Positions 1 to 6,031 of a stretch of DNA of 7,837 nucleotides are shown here, in pieces; position 1 is the stretch's first letter, and each line of letters opens with the position of its first letter. The DNA lies in the NCBI GenBank assembly GCA_031261125.1, contig JAISJZ010000003.1:1-7837 (forward strand), written 5' to 3'. The position numbers and the translations under genes were made by a program. The notes under the pieces are model-generated. The model worked only from the letters and a program-made list of their open reading frames with translations. It was not told the origin of the DNA and did no database searches. Origin of the DNA: Planctomycetaceae bacterium (GTDB lineage Bacteria > Planctomycetota > Planctomycetia > Pirellulales > Thermoguttaceae).

Positions 1-305
1 ACGATACTGCGACCGTAGTTGACGCACCGTTCCAGTTCAAGGTACTTCAATGCCTGATTAAAAACGGACAAACCGGTTTCCATAATCGGATTGATGTTTG
101 CCAATCCTCCGGCACGGAAAAACATTTCACCCATTACAAGTGTGGTATGTCCGCCTCCGCCGTAGATGTGAATCAACCGGTCGGCAGCAATGGCATCCGC
201 CATCAGCGCACCGGCTTTTTCAATGTTCTGCTGCTGTTCCTTCTCGATACGCCGCAGGACTTCCAGCGTGGTTTCGAGATAACCGAAATCAATTTGACTG
301 CTCAT
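1..305 (-). CDS. SIS-domain protein, UPF0309-like sugar-phosphate binding (N-terminal part; cut by left edge)
   Basis: Reading the minus strand from the ATG at 303-305 gives 101 uninterrupted codons to the window edge, so the C-terminus is missing. The protein starts MSSQIDFGYLETTLEVLRRI and has a helical N-terminal stretch rich in Glu and Gln. It then shows the hallmark of a SIS (sugar isomerase) domain: a strand leading into a glycine-rich loop, IHIYGGGGHTTL (residues 45-56), followed by GEMFFRAGGLANINPI (59-74). The order 'glycine loop with His, then E-x-x-x-RAGGL' matches UPF0309/SIS_2 proteins, which are thought to bind phosphosugars in the cytoplasm. No signal peptide is present. It starts 23 bases after the TIM-barrel gene, so the two are probably co-transcribed. 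An in-frame TAA four codons upstream fixes the start. The leader is AT-rich with no Shine-Dalgarno sequence. A role in amino-sugar phosphate handling is inferred from its neighbours; substrate unknown. Confidence 0.8.
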   Translation of the reverse strand, partial: MSSQIDFGYLETTLEVLRRIEKEQQQNIEKAGALMADAIAADRLIHIYGGGGHTTLVMGEMFFRAGGLANINPIMETGLSVFNQALKYLELERCVNYGRSI

Positions 306-328
306 CGTTATTTGTTAAATGATGATGA

Positions 329-1363
329 CTATTTATTCAATACGGCTCCGTAGCCGCGACCAAGGGCATCCCACATTTCCAGCGCATTCGGGGCGGCAAG
401 CACGGTTCCGTATCCGCCGCGGTACGTCCACGCAAACAAACTTTCCACGCCCATATCGGCATAGAGTTTGCAAATTTCCTCGATTTCCGAAATGTCGTCC
501 GGCTGCTGATAATAATTCATCAGCCAACGCTGCGAACCTTTGCCGAATTTTTTTGCCGTATCAACCGTCCGCTGCGTTATCGACTTGAAGAACGAACGCG
601 GAAGTTGATACGAAAGAATCGTTGTGCTGAACACATCGCACGCAGAGGACTTGCCGACTTTGTCCCAATTATCATAACCGCGGTTTTCGGTAACGTAATA
701 GGTTCCGAGTGTGGCGTGAACGCAGCAAACCATTTTGGAATCCGGTCGAATCCGTTTAATCCGCAGTGCTGCCTCTTCGAGAATATCCAATGCTTTGTCC
801 TGCCGGAACCGTTTCACTTCCATTGTCAACTGCTTCGGCATTTCATAACCGTATTCTGCCTCGAACTTCTTTTGACAGACCGGACATCGGCAACTCCAAT
901 CGTCGCCGGCACCGCCGGTGATGGAAGCATAACTCTTCGGCAGCGCATAGTGAGGTTCGTCCCAAAAGAAACCGTCCGCTGCTTTGACGTAGGTTGCCAA
1001 CTTTTCAACGATTTCAAAGTAGTACCGCCGAAACGCTTCAGTGTTAAAACACGATGCGGCAAGCGGTTCACCGGTGAACGCCGAGACCTGCCGGTTCGCA
1101 ACGTTATTGTTCAGAAACAAACTCGGCGGTTCGCCGCCGAACCATTTACCGACCCCCCAAGTATCGAGATAAACGCGAAGCCCCAATTCTTTAGCGGTTT
1201 CGGCTATTCTAACGATATTGGGAAACCAAAAGTCGATGTCGAATTCCGACAACGCAAGAATGACCGCATTGCAATTATGCGCGAGCATCTCTTGAAAATC
1301 CCGTTTGGCGTGTTCGGGATAACTCAAACCATAGTAACTAACACCGGTCTCTTTGACTGCCAT
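329..1363 (-). CDS. Putative TIM-barrel glycoside hydrolase-like protein, cytoplasmic
   Basis: This 344-residue protein has no signal peptide or membrane segment. I do not recognise a named family with certainty. The layout suggests a (beta/alpha)8 barrel: a strand with NAVILALSEFDIDFW (32-46), a helix, then GLRVYLDTWG (61-70), and a strand carrying GFFWDEPHY (131-139), where Asp135 or Glu136 would be candidate catalytic acids. A Cys cluster follows, CRCPVC (158-163, giving C158, C160, C163), of the kind found as a small metal-binding knuckle in several barrel hydrolases of GH42 or GH10-like type. Later strands include MVCCVHA (211-217) and SLFAWTYRGG (308-317). The stop is TAG and the start is fixed, because an in-frame TAA lies seven codons upstream. 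The leader has no Shine-Dalgarno sequence. It lies 120 bases after the GH89 gene and 23 bases before the SIS gene. A role as a cytoplasmic glycosidase on imported oligosaccharide is inference; a sugar isomerase/epimerase-like barrel is the main alternative. Confidence 0.7.
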   Translation of the reverse strand: MAVKETGVSYYGLSYPEHAKRDFQEMLAHNCNAVILALSEFDIDFWFPNIVRIAETAKELGLRVYLDTWGVGKWFGGEPPSLFLNNNVANRQVSAFTGEPLAASCFNTEAFRRYYFEIVEKLATYVKAADGFFWDEPHYALPKSYASITGGAGDDWSCRCPVCQKKFEAEYGYEMPKQLTMEVKRFRQDKALDILEEAALRIKRIRPDSKMVCCVHATLGTYYVTENRGYDNWDKVGKSSACDVFSTTILSYQLPRSFFKSITQRTVDTAKKFGKGSQRWLMNYYQQPDDISEIEEICKLYADMGVESLFAWTYRGGYGTVLAAPNALEMWDALGRGYGAVLNK

Positions 1364-1408
1364 AAGTTTAATTTTGAAAGTTTAGATTTGAATAATGAAC
1401 TGGACAAC

Positions 1409-1441
1409 TGCCTCCATTGTACCATACTGGAGGCATTTTTT
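1409..1441. other. Perfect intergenic dyad (hairpin), terminator-like on the plus strand
   Basis: TGCCTCCA at 1409-1416 is exactly mirrored by TGGAGGCA at 1428-1435. A further GTA/TAC pair (1419-1421 with 1425-1427) extends the stem inward. Read on the plus strand it is followed at once by six T residues (1436-1441), the form of an intrinsic terminator, yet no plus-strand gene lies upstream of it. On the minus strand, the direction of all the genes here, the six A residues come before the stem and no U-run follows, so it is not a normal terminator for GH89. It could be an operator, an mRNA processing or stabilising stem, or a block to antisense transcription. Confidence 0.6.
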
Positions 1442-1444
1442 GAA
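1416..1444 (-). promoter_or_regulatory. Candidate promoter upstream of the TIM-barrel gene
   Basis: On the minus strand TTCAAA (1444-1439) and TACAAT (1421-1416) are separated by 17 bases, matching the sigma70-type consensus at 4 of 6 and 5 of 6 positions. A start of transcription near 1409 would leave a leader of roughly 46 bases before the ATG at 1363. The -10 box and spacer fall inside the dyad at 1409-1435, as would be expected of a repressor site, but no such regulator is visible. Sequence match only; the -35 is weak. Confidence 0.3.
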
Positions 1445-1483
1445 GTACAATTTTCCGCAAAATCTATACAAATTTGCGCAGTG

Positions 1484-3811
1484 TTATTTCGCCGCATTTA
1501 ACAATGTTTCCGCTGACGATGCCGCTTGAAGCATCACCGCTTTATAACGTTCTGCGGTACGTTCCGGTGCCGCCTTCATTTCTGCAAGCGGTGTGTTCAA
1601 AAACGCCGTTCTTGCTTCGGTGAACTGCGGTGCCAACGCTGCGGTATCAATTTTCTTTGCCTCATTCGGCGAAGTCAACAGGGATTCAACCGCTGCCTTG
1701 TAGCGCTGCGCCAGCGGCAGATAAAAATACTCAAACATCTCGTATTGGAATGACGCACAATAACCGTTTCCGGCGTTATTTAACAGTGTTTTCGCAAAAC
1801 ACGGATTAACTTCGTTCACCGTTTTGAGTCCCTCAAATGTTTCGGTCATTGAGTAATCCGGGTGCAGCGAAAGAATATCGCGGAACGTTTCCAGTTGTTT
1901 CTGATATGCTGCAAACTCACGGCGTACATCGTCTTCCGTTGCTTTGCCGTCTTTCCAATTCTTCAATGCAATGTTCAAATGACAGACCGCTAACACCGTC
2001 ATCCGACCGGCAATCGTCCGGGCGAGGTCAAGTGCATCCCGTTTAACAAACGGCTTGTCATCGGCAAACGGAGCATCCGCCAACACTTTGTACATCTCCG
2101 ATACCGCCGGAAGTTTATCGGCATAAATCTTTCTCGTTGCCGCCCAATCCCGCTGGGAAAAGAACACGCCGGCAGCCGGATAATGCCAAAGTCCCGACAC
2201 ATTGAACCATTCACCCGGATACGGGTATGTCATCGGAACAAATAACTTCCACGCTTTTAACATCACATCGGCATCACTCCGGTATCTTGTTTTGCAAAGA
2301 CGTTCCGCGGCAGGCAATGGTTCCGGTTCGTCCGGGTTCCACGCATTATGCGGAAAATACTCCAGCATCAGAATATCGGCGTGCGACATTTCGGGCCAAA
2401 AAATGTATCCTTTGCAAAGCGGGTCTTTCGCCGCAATGTCAATCCTCTTGGCAATAATATCGTAGTTTGCCCGAATATCCGCAGACGCTTCCAACGCCTC
2501 AAAAATGCCGAAAATATACGGAAATTTACCGACAAGATTCCAATTCGTAAAGTTCCTTTCGGAAGTACTGTCCGCTTCATAATCCCAGATTATCGTGTTC
2601 TCCGGGTTCAATTCTTTAAGCAGTTGCGGTACTTCGTCCGGTGTCCACTCACTGAAAAAATCCCAGCCCGCCAGCAGAATTTTTGCATTAGGATACTCTT
2701 GCAGCAACTTCGCAATTAACCGGCGGTAAGTATAAAGTTTGATTTCAAGGTTATCCTTTTTGTCCTTGAACATACGGCGTTCCGCTAAACCGATAGTATG
2801 AAACAATTCCGGTTTGCCGTATTCCTCAACGTGTGTTTTCGTCAACTTAAAATACAAGTCAAGCATCTTATCATTTCGGATGTCCCAGACCAGACCGGTT
2901 TGCTCTTTATATCCGCCGCCGGATTGAGCAAGGAACTCCGGCTTAACTTTTTCAAGAAACGCCATCGGTGTCCGGCTGTACCAATGCGTCATTGTTCCGA
3001 AGTCCTCCGGGTGCATCAATTCCCGGTCGAAAGCGTATTGCAAAATATGTTTGCGCAATTCGCCGCGATACTTTAACGACCAAGACGGTGTCCGGTCATC
3101 GTATCCTTCACCCGCTTCCGGTATCGGCTTATCGTTATCAGGATACGGCACAATATCGGGGAATGCTTTTTGAAAAATATCATCCATCCCGATACGGAGC
3201 ATAAACACGTTCAGCCGTTTTTTAACAATCCAGTCAATTTCCTGTTCCCAATCCTTCGGTCCCCAGTGTTCGGCTTGGAACCGGTGCAAAGAGCGGTGAG
3301 CAAAATAGCGCAAACCCCGGTATTCAAACCGCGGTGACTCCTTGATGTTCAACCCGGTGATGTCCAGCGTTTCGGACTTCGGAATGACATCGCCGTCCCA
3401 AAAATATGAACAGTTGCCCTGCTTTTCAAAGAAATGATAAACAGCATACAGTGCGGAACGTCCCCGACCGCCGGCAAGGAACAGCAAGTCCCGTGAACCG
3501 TCTTTTAGCGAACGGAGTTCATAATCATCCGTACCGGTTCGGATTTGGAACGGTTCCATTTTTTTCTGCTCGATGCAGTCCCGGCAGAACCGGTTGACTG
3601 CATCGGAACCAATCACTACGAGCGAATCGGCATCATTCGGTTCCGTGATAATCGGCAGTTCTTTGCCGGTGCAGAGTTTGTAATACTTCTGAAACTCCGC
3701 AGCGGCAATGTCATACGTTTTGCCTCGGTCATCGGGTTTCAAAATTTTCAATTCCGCTGCGTTAAGAAACAGCGGAGTAAAACAAAACAGCAGGAAAAAT
3801 AAAGTACGCAT
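1484..3811 (-). CDS. Secreted alpha-N-acetylglucosaminidase-like glycoside hydrolase, family GH89 (NAGLU type)
   Basis: The 775-residue precursor begins with a clear signal peptide (MRTLFFLLFCFTPLFLNA, likely cut after residue 18). The NAGLU layout follows. An N-terminal alpha/beta domain (about 20-155) includes LLFLAGGRGRSALYAVYHF. The TIM-barrel domain (about 160-495) has the family-like stretch WEQEIDWIVKKRLNVFMLRI (188-207). A helical C-terminal domain (about 500-775) contains RDALDLARTIAGRMT, like the YDLVDxTRQ region of NAGLU_C. Candidate catalytic acids are Glu344 in GLAERR and Glu474 in FWPEMSH; their spacing of 130 equals that of Glu316 and Glu446 in human NAGLU as I recall it. Members hydrolyse terminal alpha-linked GlcNAc from heparan-type chains or mucin glycans. 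Length is close to the family norm, but the local sequence is divergent, so the substrate is uncertain. An ATG 22 codons further upstream is rejected because M23 has the signal peptide and AGAGGA 8 bases before it. The gene follows GH20 by 35 bases. Confidence 0.8.
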   Translation of the reverse strand: MRTLFFLLFCFTPLFLNAAELKILKPDDRGKTYDIAAAEFQKYYKLCTGKELPIITEPNDADSLVVIGSDAVNRFCRDCIEQKKMEPFQIRTGTDDYELRSLKDGSRDLLFLAGGRGRSALYAVYHFFEKQGNCSYFWDGDVIPKSETLDITGLNIKESPRFEYRGLRYFAHRSLHRFQAEHWGPKDWEQEIDWIVKKRLNVFMLRIGMDDIFQKAFPDIVPYPDNDKPIPEAGEGYDDRTPSWSLKYRGELRKHILQYAFDRELMHPEDFGTMTHWYSRTPMAFLEKVKPEFLAQSGGGYKEQTGLVWDIRNDKMLDLYFKLTKTHVEEYGKPELFHTIGLAERRMFKDKKDNLEIKLYTYRRLIAKLLQEYPNAKILLAGWDFFSEWTPDEVPQLLKELNPENTIIWDYEADSTSERNFTNWNLVGKFPYIFGIFEALEASADIRANYDIIAKRIDIAAKDPLCKGYIFWPEMSHADILMLEYFPHNAWNPDEPEPLPAAERLCKTRYRSDADVMLKAWKLFVPMTYPYPGEWFNVSGLWHYPAAGVFFSQRDWAATRKIYADKLPAVSEMYKVLADAPFADDKPFVKRDALDLARTIAGRMTVLAVCHLNIALKNWKDGKATEDDVRREFAAYQKQLETFRDILSLHPDYSMTETFEGLKTVNEVNPCFAKTLLNNAGNGYCASFQYEMFEYFYLPLAQRYKAAVESLLTSPNEAKKIDTAALAPQFTEARTAFLNTPLAEMKAAPERTAERYKAVMLQAASSAETLLNAAK

Positions 3812-3819
3812 AATAACAG

Positions 3820-3825
3820 TCCTCT
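3820..3825 (-). promoter_or_regulatory. Shine-Dalgarno site of the GH89 gene (decides start)
   Basis: AGAGGA lies on the minus strand exactly 8 bases before the ATG at 3809-3811. It selects this start over the longer reading frame that begins at 3877 inside the end of the GH20 gene. Confidence 0.75.
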
Positions 3826-3846
3826 TCTTTTGTTGGTGAAACATAT

Positions 3847-5367
3847 CTACTGTGCCGGCTCCGGCGGGAGTTGCCAATCAAGCCAGCCGGAATCACGGTA
3901 ATCCGTGATGGGAATGTCCCAGCCGATTTGGCGTAAATGTCTTCCGAATACTTCACTCCACACACCGGGATAGTCCGGCGGGGCGTGCCACATCACTTGT
4001 GCGCCCATTGAAAAAATCTTATAAAAGTTCTGTCCGTACAAATGATGCCACGACGTACATAACATTCCGTCCAGTTTCGCGTCAACGATGTTGCGTCCCT
4101 GCGACCTCATACCGGATGTGTCTTCATACGGACACGCCAGAACGGTAAATTCCTTTTCCTTGAAGTACCGCTGCGTTGCCCACGTTTCGTCTTTCTCCTT
4201 GCCCGTTCCGTACTGCCAATCACAAATCACAATATCTTTCGGTAACTCATCGAGAATTGCTGCCGTCTTTTTATTGCCGCAGACGGTATAACCATTCCAC
4301 CGAGGGTCGGCAGTATCCAGCAGCATATCATGCCACATCATTATCCGGCAGTTCTGCTGCGCCAAAAGTTTATGAAAATACAAAAGATGTTCTTTCAATA
4401 ACTGCGTGTAATCGGTTCGCAGACATCGGCGGCACTCCGGCGCACCCGCCTCGTCAAAACCGACGTGAAAAAACGGCGGCTTGTCAAACGCTTCGTACAT
4501 TTCCAAAACAATGTCCGCTATTACCGTCTTCGTTGCCGGATTGCTGATGCACCACGTCCAGCCGTCCGGTTCGTACAACGGCAGCAATTCCGGGTGCCGG
4601 TCAAGCGGCGTATGTTTCAGCGACCCGCCGCGGGAACCGGAAGCGTGACCGAACAGATTAAACTGCGGTATAAGCGTTATACCGAGTTCTTTGCCGGTTT
4701 TTACCAATCGGCGGATGTCTTCGATTTTTGCTTTCTTGCCTTCCCAGCCGATTTCTGGATGTTTCACAGAAGGAAATGTTCCCCAACATTCCAGAACGGC
4801 ATAATTCATCTTGTAATACGCCGCCAAGCGGATTGCCTGTTCAATCCGGGCCGCACGGGATTCAGGGAACCAGCAGATATGAATTCCGCGAAACTTCATC
4901 GCCGGCGCATCCGTAATTTTTACTTCCGGTAAAAAATATGCCGTCAGATGTTCCGAATCGTGATTGTATTCCGCCAGTTGCCGGATTGAATACAGTGCAT
5001 AACGGATGCCGGCAAAGTCCGCCGCCGAAAGCGTTAACGTTTTTCCTGTTGCGCTAATTCGGTACGCTTCACTTGCTGCCGGAACGCCGTCAGTTTTTGC
5101 AACAACAATTTTCGGTTCCGTACCGAAAAATTGTTTGAACAATGTTTTCACTTTTTGAGCGGCACTTGAATCGCCAACGCCGAGTTCAATGTTCACCGTC
5201 AACGTGCTGTCGAGGACAACATCGGCATTGCCGGTGAATTCAATTTTCTGCGGCTGCGGCAGAAGCCGTTTTTTGAACGCTGCCTGCTCTGCCGGTGAAA
5301 GCGGAGCGGCAAAGCAAAGTCCGAAAGGAACGGCAAACAAGAGAACCGTAAAAATAAATCTTTGCAT
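3847..5367 (-). CDS. Secreted GH20 beta-N-acetylhexosaminidase-like enzyme
   Basis: The 506-residue protein has a signal peptide (MQRFIFTVLLFAVPFGLCFA, likely cut after residue 20). A GH20b-type N-domain spans about 35-150: LLPQPQKIEF near its start, then GKTLTLSAADFAGIRYALYSIRQL, the usual end of this domain. The catalytic barrel starts at KFRGIHICWFPES (158-170), where Arg160 is the conserved sugar-binding Arg. The catalytic Asp-Glu pair is D305-E306 in HVGFDEAG, matching the HxGxDE motif. Family members remove terminal beta-linked GlcNAc or GalNAc by substrate-assisted catalysis. Two features are odd. The usual PExDxPGH segment reads PQFNLFGHA (234-242), keeping His241 but with Asp replaced by Asn237. 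A Cys pair, C312 and C315, follows the catalytic acid. The start is fixed by an in-frame TGA two codons upstream. There is no Shine-Dalgarno sequence; the leader instead has CCCCCTCC. It is probably co-transcribed with GH89. Family assignment is strong; exact activity is inferred. Confidence 0.88.
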   Translation of the reverse strand: MQRFIFTVLLFAVPFGLCFAAPLSPAEQAAFKKRLLPQPQKIEFTGNADVVLDSTLTVNIELGVGDSSAAQKVKTLFKQFFGTEPKIVVAKTDGVPAASEAYRISATGKTLTLSAADFAGIRYALYSIRQLAEYNHDSEHLTAYFLPEVKITDAPAMKFRGIHICWFPESRAARIEQAIRLAAYYKMNYAVLECWGTFPSVKHPEIGWEGKKAKIEDIRRLVKTGKELGITLIPQFNLFGHASGSRGGSLKHTPLDRHPELLPLYEPDGWTWCISNPATKTVIADIVLEMYEAFDKPPFFHVGFDEAGAPECRRCLRTDYTQLLKEHLLYFHKLLAQQNCRIMMWHDMLLDTADPRWNGYTVCGNKKTAAILDELPKDIVICDWQYGTGKEKDETWATQRYFKEKEFTVLACPYEDTSGMRSQGRNIVDAKLDGMLCTSWHHLYGQNFYKIFSMGAQVMWHAPPDYPGVWSEVFGRHLRQIGWDIPITDYRDSGWLDWQLPPEPAQ

Positions 5368-5398
5368 TTTTCACTCGGAGGGGGTAAGTATTTCAGAG

Positions 5399-5440
5399 GA
5401 TATTACAAGTTGATATTACACTTCGTCTAACGGATATTAC
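5399..5440 (-). repeat. Three copies of GTAATATC upstream of the GH20 gene
   Basis: The 8-mer GATATTAC (GTAATATC on the coding strand) occurs at 5399-5406, 5412-5419 and 5433-5440. The third copy overlaps the TAA stop of the lipoprotein gene. Starts are 13 and 21 bases apart. They lie 30-75 bases before the GH20 ATG and could be protein-binding half-sites or remnants of short duplications. No function is shown by sequence alone. Confidence 0.6.
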
Positions 5441-5937
5441 GGCGCAGCACCGAGGGAAAGTTTTACTTTCTTTTCGGGAATATCCAGTGTAAAGGTATTT
5501 TTCCCGTTTGCAACCTCGATACTAAAGGGTGTCTTATCCTTCTCGGTATATTTCAAGGGAACAGTGCGGAACGAAGGATGCTCTTTATTAAACTTCGTAC
5601 TTTCTTCTTCGGTCATAGATTCCGGTCTCGGTACGTCGGCAGCAATACAATCAACCGTTACCTTGTATTTGCCGGCAGGAATACCTCGATATTTGCCGTG
5701 AGTAAAGACAACGAGTTTTCCTTCGGCATCAGTTGTTCCGCCGCTGGTCCAAGTATGGGAACCTTCGGCAGAAGTCAGTCCGGTCATTGCTCCCGGCAGC
5801 GGTTTGCCTTCCTGCGTGATGAGCAGTGTTGCCGGATACAGCGGCGGCATTCCGTCCGGGAGTTTTTCACCGCAGCCGGTAAAAACAAGGAACAACGGAC
5901 AAAGAATACCGAGTAATGCAAAATCGTTTTTACGCAT
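5437..5937 (-). CDS. Small lipoprotein with carboxypeptidase-regulatory/transthyretin-like domain
   Basis: This protein has 166 residues. The N-terminus MRKNDFALLGILCPLFLVFTGC is a lipoprotein signal with Cys22 as the likely lipidated residue; the -3 position is Phe, slightly unusual for a lipobox. The body matches a small all-beta domain common in planctomycetes: ITQEGKPLPGA (40-50), GTTDAEGKLVVFTHGKYRGI (67-86), then PAGKYKVTVD (87-96). It ends with TPFSIEVANGKNTFTLDI (136-153), typical of 'TPL-EV-GxNxF' tails in that group. Such proteins are thought to be anchored to a membrane facing the periplasm; their function is unknown. The start at M18 of the longer frame was chosen because CGGAGA lies 8 bases upstream, and because the longer TTG start would lie inside the structured repeat. 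The gene lies 94 bases after the DUF1559 gene and 69 bases before GH20, a common DUF1559 neighbour arrangement. Confidence 0.8.
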   Translation of the reverse strand: MRKNDFALLGILCPLFLVFTGCGEKLPDGMPPLYPATLLITQEGKPLPGAMTGLTSAEGSHTWTSGGTTDAEGKLVVFTHGKYRGIPAGKYKVTVDCIAADVPRPESMTEEESTKFNKEHPSFRTVPLKYTEKDKTPFSIEVANGKNTFTLDIPEKKVKLSLGAAP

Positions 5938-5944
5938 AACAATA

Positions 5945-5950
5945 TCTCCG
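5945..5950 (-). promoter_or_regulatory. Shine-Dalgarno site of the lipoprotein gene (decides start)
   Basis: CGGAGA on the minus strand puts GGAG 8 bases before the ATG at 5935-5937. It supports the shorter lipoprotein start over the upstream TTG at 5988. Confidence 0.7.
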
Positions 5951-5970
5951 GTTAAGTGATGATGTAAGAT

Positions 5971-6017
5971 GTTCAGCCCCCGCACCAACGGTGAGGTTCT
6001 TGAAACAGGGGCTAAAC
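5971..6017 (-). repeat. Structured repeat, copy 1, between DUF1559 and lipoprotein genes
   Basis: On the minus strand GTTTAGCCCC (6017-6008) can pair with GGGGCTGAAC (5980-5971), all Watson-Crick except one U-G pair; on the plus strand that same position is a C/A mismatch, so the fold favours minus-strand RNA. An inner hairpin CCTCACC-GTT-GGTGCGG (5996-5980) with one mismatch competes for or extends the stem. A 21-base core at 5972-5992 recurs with two differences at 7235-7255. No U-run follows, so a classic intrinsic terminator is unlikely. It starts 14 bases after the DUF1559 stop codon. Confidence 0.65.
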
Positions 6018-6031
6018 GAGTTTATTAAAAA

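Noticed and set aside
605..1501. Long plus-strand reading frame of 298 codons
   Set aside because: It is antisense to the barrel-protein gene and runs through the following gap. Its protein is rich in Cys, Arg and Phe with no recognisable domain, while the minus strand holds a coherent protein.
3812..3877. Longer start for the GH89 gene
   Set aside because: It would overlap the GH20 end, place 22 charged residues before a clear signal peptide and ignore the well-placed AGAGGA site.
5938..5988. TTG start giving a longer lipoprotein
   Set aside because: The start lies within the structured repeat, and the shorter ATG start has a normal lipoprotein signal and a ribosome-binding site.
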